From positions 21,920-85,919 of the forward strand of contig OENT01000599.1 of assembly GCA_900239685.1 (NCBI GenBank): a stretch of 64,000 bases of DNA, given 5' to 3'. This document shows positions 56,701 through 64,000 of the stretch, piece by piece; the first letter of the stretch is position 1; every line of letters begins with the position of its first letter. The DNA is from Rotaria macrura. Lineage: Eukaryota; Rotifera; Eurotatoria; Philodinida; Philodinidae. The notes beneath the pieces are model-generated. The model searched no databases. It had not been told where the DNA came from and was given only the letters and a program-made list of their open reading frames with translations. A program made the translations under genes and the position numbers.

Positions 56701-59700
56701 CGCACAAGCTTGTGTTCGTGTATGAGTGTCGGATCTCAATGTGGCTATAATGCATTTGTGAGCACTACAATCAATAATTTTTATGGGAGAATTTATCTCA
56801 AGCATCTGATCTATAGATGTCTACCATCATATTCAGCACTTAATTCAACACTCGAATGTTGGTATGATCCTTATTGCGTGGGTCTTGTTCGTGATGCGTA
56901 TACTCAATCAGGAGTTCTCAACACATTCGATACTATACCACTTTCGATGAATATTTCAAGCCGATTTCCCATTAACAATACTGTTGGAACGATGATGAAG
57001 GAGTTATTAATAGAAAATTGGACAATCATTATTTCTTATGATAAGTTTTACAGCAAATGTGCGCCTAGTTATTGTTCATATTCTGTTGAACAACGATTCA
57101 ATTGGTTCTTCGTTGTTGTCAATATATTGGCGCTTTATGGTGGTATAAATAAAGGTCTTAAACTCATTATACCCATTGTTATTACACTTACTTTCTTCGT
57201 ACTTCGACGAATGCGAAACCAAACTCGAGTAGGAGGGTTAACATCAGTGAATGCAAGTAATACAACAAACGGTAGGTGACATGTATGGATTTAAAATGAA
57301 AACTATTCCTTGAAACTATTTTGTTTTGTCAAACAAACTTTTGCTTTTCCTTTTGTGAATGATTTTCATCATTGATTTTGATAATTATCTGAGACACGTT
57401 TATGATAGATTCAATCAATACTTTGAAAATCAATAAATAACTAATGATATATCGTTGATTTTCTGTTATTTATTGTAACGTATTTTTCTAGTATTCATCT
57501 TAATTGAGTCCATATGAACATGACTTTTATTGACATATCCACTTCCTTATAATAATGATTAATAGTAAAACAATATTTTATTTAATAAAAGAATTGAGCA
57601 TTTATATCATTTTGTAGAAGCAATATATTCAATTGAATAATAATAAACTATACGCTTGTCCATAATTTAATTAGAACACCAAGACAAATGTAAATGTCGA
57701 TGCCATTTCTATATACACACACTTTGCCTTGACTTTTTTGTGAAGTGTTCAAACACGAAGGTTTATGTTTCATGCTGTCAGTGTGGAAAATAGATGAAAG
57801 AATTCGAAATAGCTTAAGTATAAGACTTCTATAAACAGATAATAATGCATTGTCTTATATTGTCTGAACTTCACCAGAAAAATATCATTAGTTTCGAGGG
57901 TTACAAATATCTAATAGTCTAAAACACAAACAATGCTTCTGCGAACAATATTAACGAAAACATAAAACATAGTTCGGTAGTGTTTAATCAAAGTATCTAG
58001 GATCGTATGCATATTCTACATTCTAATTAGGGTTATTATATTTTAGGTCCTGATATTCCTAGAAGAATTGGGTTCAGACAATATCTATGGAACTATAATA
58101 TTTTTAGCTCTCCAGCAAGTACCAATCGGACTTTATCGAAAGAACTTTGGTCAACACGTATCTACATCGTTCTATTAATTGCTCTCGGTACTTTAGTTAT
58201 TCTCTACGGTAGTTTAAGTACACAAGTGAAAAATGAAACTGTTCTTATATCTTCTCAGTCATCATATAAGAATCTTCAACTTTCTTATTCTGATACACTT
58301 CAGTGTCCTTGTTCAAATATATCTATGGCATACAGTACTTTTACTGTTTATTTGAATGCTAGTTTTCATCCAGTGTGCTCAAGTATCTTTATCGTTGATG
58401 AATGGATAAAAGCCTTTAATATATTTGGTGGAGCTATGACATGGCTGTTATCTTCAAAGGATTTTCGCCAATGGGGTGTTCTGTACTACAGACTTATTCA
58501 AGCTTTCTGTACGTTGACTAAATCATCGGTCGTATATTCTAGAAATCAATTTATGTTGAAATTATTCATAACTGCTAATGTTATACCTCAAAATCAATTC
58601 CAATCACGAATTGAAGAGGTCGTTGAACTTTTTCAACAATCAATTGAAACTCAATATATTCGATTCTTACAACTTTTTCAAACAAGTGCTCAAGGAAACA
58701 GTTTCGTAACTGTTTTAGGAGCAAATATATTGATGCAATACGTAACTGATCCATATAATACTACATTTCTTTATACACCCAGGCTCTATAACAATGATAC
58801 TTGCTCATATGCTACTTCAGCTTCGTGTGTTGAACCAGCTGCATTCTACTATGAAAATAGTACGTCACCTTTTCAGTTAGACAATATTTTCTATGGTTGT
58901 TTTATGTTGGATTCGATCTTACTTTCATCATTATCATGCTTTTTCTCGAATTCTTGTGTTGAGAGTTTCAAGACCGCGTTTATGAATAGCATTCCTGAGG
59001 GAATTTTAAGCCCTGCAATATTCAACAGAACTACAGTGATATCCCCTCTATCTAAAAACTCTCGTTATACTGTAAATGATACAATACAAACACTAATCAA
59101 TAGTTTGTTTATTGATTCTTGGTTCCATGAAATATCATACGACCAGTATTATGATACATGCGCTCCTACATACTGTACTTATATGTATTCAAAACAGCTC
59201 AATATTCTTTATACTTTAACAGTTTTCATAAATGTCTTTTATTCACTTTCTATAGTGCTTCGTTTTATTGTTCCTCATATGATAACGTTCGCTTACAATT
59301 GCACTTTGTTGTCATCATGTTGTGAGTAATATGCAAATTAAAATACTTCATCTTTCTATAATCTTATCGCTATCTTATTCAACAATTCAAAAATCTTGAT
59401 GATGTACTTTTGTGTTCTTCAAAACTTTTGTCTGTTCTATTACATTTCTCAAAACCTTCTTTCAGGGCTTGGCTCTTGAAACTAAAACTTTTCTCAATAA
59501 ATATCTACTGCTTATTAATAGCGCTCAGCATGAGATTTGTTTTTAACTACCTGATAATCCAACTGATATTAAAATGATAATTCTAATTTTGATATGTATG
59601 AAGAATGCAGTTTTTTACTACAGGGATACCAATAAGGAAGGGTTCAGCTTCATTCTTCCCAAAATTGAAAAACACGTGCGATCATTTATTTTTTATTGTC

Positions 59701-59712
59701 ACTAATTATTAA
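53704..59712 (+). CDS. Cys-rich membrane protein with three tandem two-TM modules
   Basis: Three exons encode homologous modules: 53704-55039, 55928-57271 and 58047-59321, with a possible short last exon 59624-59712. Every donor splits a codon after its first base (C|GTAAGT, G|GTAGGT, T|GTGAGT) and every acceptor (TTTTAG|GT, TTTTAG|GT, CTACAG|GG) supplies the other two, so all can be joined in frame to about 1347 codons. Only module 1 has an ATG. Each module has a cytosolic start with a N[L/I]F motif, TM1, a large ectodomain with L[K/Q]CPCS, FC[T/S]L, a C-x-C pair, a Cys pair around E/S-C-[F/W], C[N/A]P[T/S][F/Y]C[T/S]Y, then TM2. Many N-glycosylation sites lie between. Retaining an intron would stop each module soon after its donor, so single-module forms are possible. 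I know no named domain; the two-TM layout resembles DEG/ENaC channels only loosely. Separate genes with unseen first exons remain an alternative. Confidence 0.65.
55040..55927. other. 888-nt intron or intergenic gap between modules 1 and 2
   Basis: Long for a bdelloid intron. No first exon with an ATG and matching donor for module 2 was recognised. The minus ORF at 55385-55639 shows no resemblance. Confidence 0.45.
57272..58046. other. 775-nt intron or intergenic gap between modules 2 and 3
   Basis: AT-rich, no alternative first exon for module 3 recognised. Confidence 0.45.
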
Positions 59713-62700
59713 TTACGCTTTTATGTTCACAGTCCGATTGGAATAAAATTGTAAGTAACCCATCAAATCGATCAATAATTATTAACTAGAGAAGTTTGTC
59801 ATCAGTAAGATGTCTGATTTGATCATCTCAGTGTTCTAAAATTGATAAAGTTTTTATAGCACGATACATTTCACTAAAAACAGGGATAGATCTATCAAGT
59901 AATCTCAGTATATAATTCAGAATTCAGAAAGATTTAGTATTCACATTGATCAGACTAAGAGTAGAAATGTCGATATCAAAAATATTGAATTAAATAGCAA
60001 AAGCTTAAATAATTTTTCTTTTCTTTTTCTTATATCTAATGATAATGTCATATCAATGATGTCATATATACTGATACAATAAATTAGTTAATAAAATATT
60101 CTTTTTGTAAATCAGACGCAGTGCGATCAAGATTAATTTTACATTCCATCACGAGAAAGCAAGTTCACATATAAAGTATGATTGTTATATACTCTTCAAT
60201 TTTTTTCAAAAGGCATATGCTGAAAGAATCATATCTCAGCATATATTCTTTGGAAATTATGCATGCAAATAGAGAACAACTCGTAAAATGGTATGGCAGA
60301 TTACGGCGAAATTCATTGAAAATTAAGGCAATCAGCAGATGCGCTTCGACCGGTTGGAATGATTCTCGTGGATAGGCAAACAACCGGAAAATACAATGTT
60401 GTACTACGTTGTAACAACAATGATAGAGTACCAAAAGACTTCGACAAATATTGAAAGAGTGATGGCATGTATTGCAATCAATCAATCAAAAATAATGACC
60501 AATATTTTTTCTCGGATAAACATGTTCATCTTGATTGCATCGCCCCTTGAGCTTTATTAGAAAAGAAATCAAAGGCATAAGGTAATGTGTAAAAACACTT
60601 ATAGTCTTGATTGTTATCTGATAATAATTCCAAATCGCAGCAAACATACTACTAATGGTGTTCAAGCCACAATGAAGTGCTAAATGTATTGAGGAGTTCA
60701 TTGGTTGGCTGATCTGTGATGCAAACATGACATAGATTTACGAACATTTTAAATCAAAGCGTTTTCACTTCGGGTAAATTTTCAACGATGATTTGCCTGC
60801 ATTCATGTTCATTCAATTTAAATTTGAGTTGTTATAGAAAACCAATGTCATGCACTTCCTCTGTATTTGCCTTCTTCCCATATTTGCTGCTGAAATGTGA
60901 TATTTTGTAAACGAGAAACTTGATTAGTGTTGCTAACTGCAGCTGAAATAATCAGGCAAACAGATTTAAAAAAGGAAGCATTGTATTAACTATTCCTATT
61001 GGATCCTTCTTTCTTTCGTGAAAAACAACACAACTAATAATCCAGTTGAATGTAGATAATTCCGTTTTGATATTTTTAATGCTCTTATGCGCCAAAATTT
61101 CATGAAACATTCTTGTGGAGTAACAAACCCGATTCCGAGTCCATATTACGAAAGTCGTCATGGTGCTGAAGAAGGATATTGATCTATTCATTTTCCTTGC
61201 ACAGAACAGCGAGAACTAGAATGAAAATCTGTTACAAAACCCTATACTATGAAGTTGATCTTCAACTCATCGAAATGGCAATTGGACGAGACAATGTTAT
61301 TCTATTACATGAACAAATTTAATTGAGTTCATTTTAATGAATTGTACTTTAGGAAACGATTGTGCCAGTAACTTTTGCCTTTATATGGCATTGAGAAACG
61401 ACTGAAAACTTTCTATTCCTGGCCCAAGTATAGATGTGAACTACAAGAAGATCGAAAACAACGCGCCAAAGCTCATCAAGGCTCACCCACACTTGAAACA
61501 AATGTCTCTAAATTTTTTTATTTTTCATTTCCAATGACAATGTGCGTGTGGATGTCTAACGATGAGAAAGTGGATCAAGTAGTGAAAATATTGTCTATAC
61601 ATGCACACAGATCTCATCACCCAAACTCATCTGTTGTGCACGCACATTCTTGGGCAGCGAATTATAGTACTAAAAGTGTAAGCAATCGCTTCTTATGGAA
61701 AAATACTGGGAACCAAGAGAAATTTATTATTTCCATTATTATCCACATGAGCATTAGCCACATGTACTGAAAATAATGAATACAATTACTTTGCTTAAGA
61801 ACTTTGTATATTGATGCACATGCTAATATCCATATGCCGAATACTTATGGATTCAAAACGTAAAGGGAATTCATGCAGTCTGTATGTGAGTCTTCATTTC
61901 GTCTACACTTTCATGCGCCCAAATCCACACTCTAGTCAAATCAGAAAGTTAATGTACACTTTTGAAAAGAGAATGTCGAATTCTGTAACGTAATCCATGG
62001 GAGAAATAGAGTATAAATATGATCGCTTTCGCCAGCGAACCATTGTCACGTATTCGTCGTCTTCTGCTGAAACTCAACCTTATATAAATGGATTAGTATA
62101 CTGATGTATGGCCATTTTATCAATAACCGAATATGTGTGCCATATCTGCAAGTTCTTTTTAACAGCGTGAAGAATCGTATCGTACGATTGAATAAGTGAA
62201 GTAAAATATTCATTTTGATACAATAAATGTGAATTCCGGTTGAATCTAAGATATACCCCAATTTCAAAACTTTAGAATAAATAGAATGATCGATTATTTT
62301 CAGATATACACTGGACACAATAGAGTCTCTCCATTTAATTCAATGTACGTAATGATTAACAGCTACGTTTCTATTGCAATCAGTCTTGGGCTAGTGCACT
62401 TTACCAACGAACTTTCATTATCAAAAGTAAGTGTGACTGTTAAAACAGATTCATAAGAGCAGCGTTGAACTCTATTATTTTCATTAAGAATGAAGCATTG
62501 AAATGGAACAAGCCATATGAAAACCGTAAGTTACTAGTGCGCATGAATTCGATTGTTTTATGTTAACGTCTCTGTGAATCCATGCGGGACTAGTTGGGGG
62601 TGGGGGGGGGGGGCAAATAGCAATAGAAATGAATTTATGATAATCGTTCCATTGAATACAATGAATTGATGGCACTTCGTATTATTGATGTTTCTGTGTG

Positions 62701-62780
62701 ATTAAGAAAACTTTGACGTGAAATCTATTTTATATCGAAATATGTTAGAATATTTGTTTGATGATTGATTGGTGGTGTTT
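59713..62780. other. non-coding, no gene recognised
   Basis: ORFs up to 131 codons (61375-61770) have no domain or repeat. A run of nine G within GTTGGGGGTGGGGGGGG lies at about 62595. Confidence 0.4.
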
Positions 62781-63395
62781 GGGTATAATTATGAGTGACG
62801 TAGGATACTTTGGGTTTGAATTCGTGTTTTTTCCGTAGGGGTTCGATCAGAGACGGGACCAAAAGTCGACCTGGAGAACCAAGATAGAAATCGACGAGCT
62901 CTATCGAATTGATACCTTCAATTACTCATTCGATACTTTAAACCTCCCTCAAACTAGAAATCCTCCGAATCGTGGGTTTTCATCGTAAAACTTGGCGGGA
63001 TTTGCTCAACGAGGGGACCAAAGCCGTTAAGTGATGCAGGTTGATAGACCGATTTTAGGATTTCTAGTATTGTGATCCGATTATACCTCGCTTTGGGATT
63101 CGGTGTATGTTGTCTGCGGAATTTTATCAAATTCTAGAGGGGCTTAACGAGTGGGGGTCGCGTTGGACGTTACACTCCCCCCCTTCCTCCTGCATTTGAT
63201 AATTTTGGGTTTTTCGGACGTTGAAATACAAAAAAAACTGTTTTCTATGGACCTCTAGTTGCGGAATTGATATGAATAAAGGCCTTACACCTCACCTGTT
63301 CTCGAGACGTCGGTACGCTCCTGAATATTATAGTTGGCTTGAAATACGAAATAGTTTAGAAATAAAAGAATATGAGTTTTCTATCGAATGGGTTA
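62781..63395. other. GC-richer non-coding segment, possible repeat
   Basis: Composition is less AT-rich than the flanks, with phrases such as GGGGTTCGATCAGAGACGGG and GTGGGGGTCGCGTTGGACG. No coding frame is sustained. It may be an element body lying next to the repeat below. Confidence 0.3.
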
Positions 63396-63399
63396 TTTG

Positions 63400-63770
63400 G
63401 TCCTCAACCCGGAATCCCATTTCATTTTTTTACTTGGTTGGATCCCGTAAGAGGCGATAGGCTTTAGTATTGTATAGATTGTGGTGGTATGGCAAGAGCC
63501 ACCGATTCTGGTCTGGTTCGTGTCGGCAGGTGCGGGTTTCTGATGAGAATACTGCTCCAGGAATCATTGGCTGGCGTAAATACGCTTCCCAGGAGAATTA
63601 TTCCGACGATTTGATCCGATCATGTTTGTATCGAAGTTTCTCTAATCCGAGGAAGTCCTATCGGATCCCTGATTTCAATACGACCTTCGGATCCTTAGTG
63701 TCGGATTTTATCGAATCCTACTATCGGAATCAGATTGGATTTCATCCTATTCTCTAATGAGGGCTGCGCA
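63400..63770 (+). repeat. TCGGATCC-type dispersed repeat, copy aligned with 11.2 kb
   Basis: 63590-63770 aligns with 11176-11380 through GATTTGATCCGATCATGTTT, GTTTCTCTAATCCGA, TTAGTGTCGGATTTTATCGA and ATCGGAATC. The 79- and 95-codon ORFs here are repeat readings. Confidence 0.6.
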
Positions 63771-63894
63771 AATACAAATACAAAATGCACTCAGTGTTAT
63801 GTCTTTATTTCTCTTATTCTCTTACTCATTCTCATCTGATATCACCGAGACAGCAACGTGATGGTATGACTACAGAACGGAACAAAAGAGTAAC

Positions 63895-63969
63895 CTCCTC
63901 TCGCATGGAATCGAACCATGCACCTCCTGCTTTCCGGGCAGACGTATTAACCACTGTACTAGAAAGGAG
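63895..63969 (-). tRNA. tRNA-like gene, apparent anticodon GGA, second copy
   Basis: Minus strand: acceptor CTCCTTTC/GAGAGGAG pairs over eight positions, D-arm GTAC...ATAC, anticodon stem TCTGC/GCAGG fully paired with loop CCGGAAA, a T-stem of six pairs (GCATGG TTCGATT CCATGC). TTTT follows at 63887-63884. It shares CTGCCCGGA(A/T)AGCAGGAGGT with the copy at 52.8 kb. The same oddities apply: C33 and a GGA anticodon without a long variable arm. Confidence 0.5.
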
Positions 63970-64000
63970 TGTGTATCATTCGTTCCGTCTTATGGCAGAA

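Noticed and set aside
60165..60485. 106-codon minus-strand ORF
   Set aside because: Overlaps a plus ORF, no domain, no splice extension; probably chance.

Overview
The window looks like a transposon-rich stretch of a bdelloid rotifer genome. The evidence is intron-containing, AT-rich animal genes of types typical of bdelloids (FG-GAP/VCBS repeat protein, NLRC3-like leucine-rich repeats, a divergent F-box exon), a decayed Penelope-like retroelement resembling Athena, and many short TGTGGG/CCCACA runs (the bdelloid telomere-type hexamer). No prokaryotic gene organisation, CRISPR array, rRNA or plasmid feature is visible. Species assignment is inference.

Layout. 0-1.1 kb: 3' end of an FG-GAP repeat gene. 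1.1-15.7 kb: almost gene-free DNA made of foldback MITEs, a 1.4 kb element with inverted termini, a ~100-bp satellite and an 82-bp tandem repeat. 16.1-18.1 kb: remains of a BTAF1/Mot1-like gene (HEAT repeats up to the edge of the SNF2 domain). 18.7-19.8 kb: two foldback elements, one a hAT-type MITE with a clear 8-bp target duplication. 20.8-22.2 kb, minus strand: ten LRR exons of near-constant 84 nt. 22.3-34.7 kb: mostly non-coding, with an F-box exon, minisatellites and two unusual short-repeat elements. 34.75-38.74 kb: a five-exon gene resembling a widespread uncharacterised transposase-like family. 40.5-41.5 kb: a GGAGTA/GTAACGG foldback. 45-49.9 kb: palindromic MITE, CCCACA run, Penelope-like pseudogene split by a MITE at its catalytic motif, then ORF remnants. 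52.3-52.9 kb: a second hAT MITE and a tRNA-like gene. 53.7-59.7 kb: the best intact locus, three homologous Cys-rich two-TM modules on exons whose splice phases all match, so they could be one three-module membrane protein. 59.7-64 kb: non-coding DNA, a dispersed repeat and a second tRNA-like locus.

The genes do not form a pathway. The region reads as accessory DNA where repeat units (LRR exons, membrane modules, FG-GAP blades) have been duplicated and transposons nest in one another. Single N characters at 1615, 6503, 19582 and 37798 behave as unresolved contig joins, so nearby gene structures need caution. The most interesting items are the in-phase triple module gene, the telomere-like run at the 5' edge of the Penelope relic, the paired tRNA-like loci with an apparent GGA anticodon, and several short elements with internal minisatellites that I could not assign to known families.
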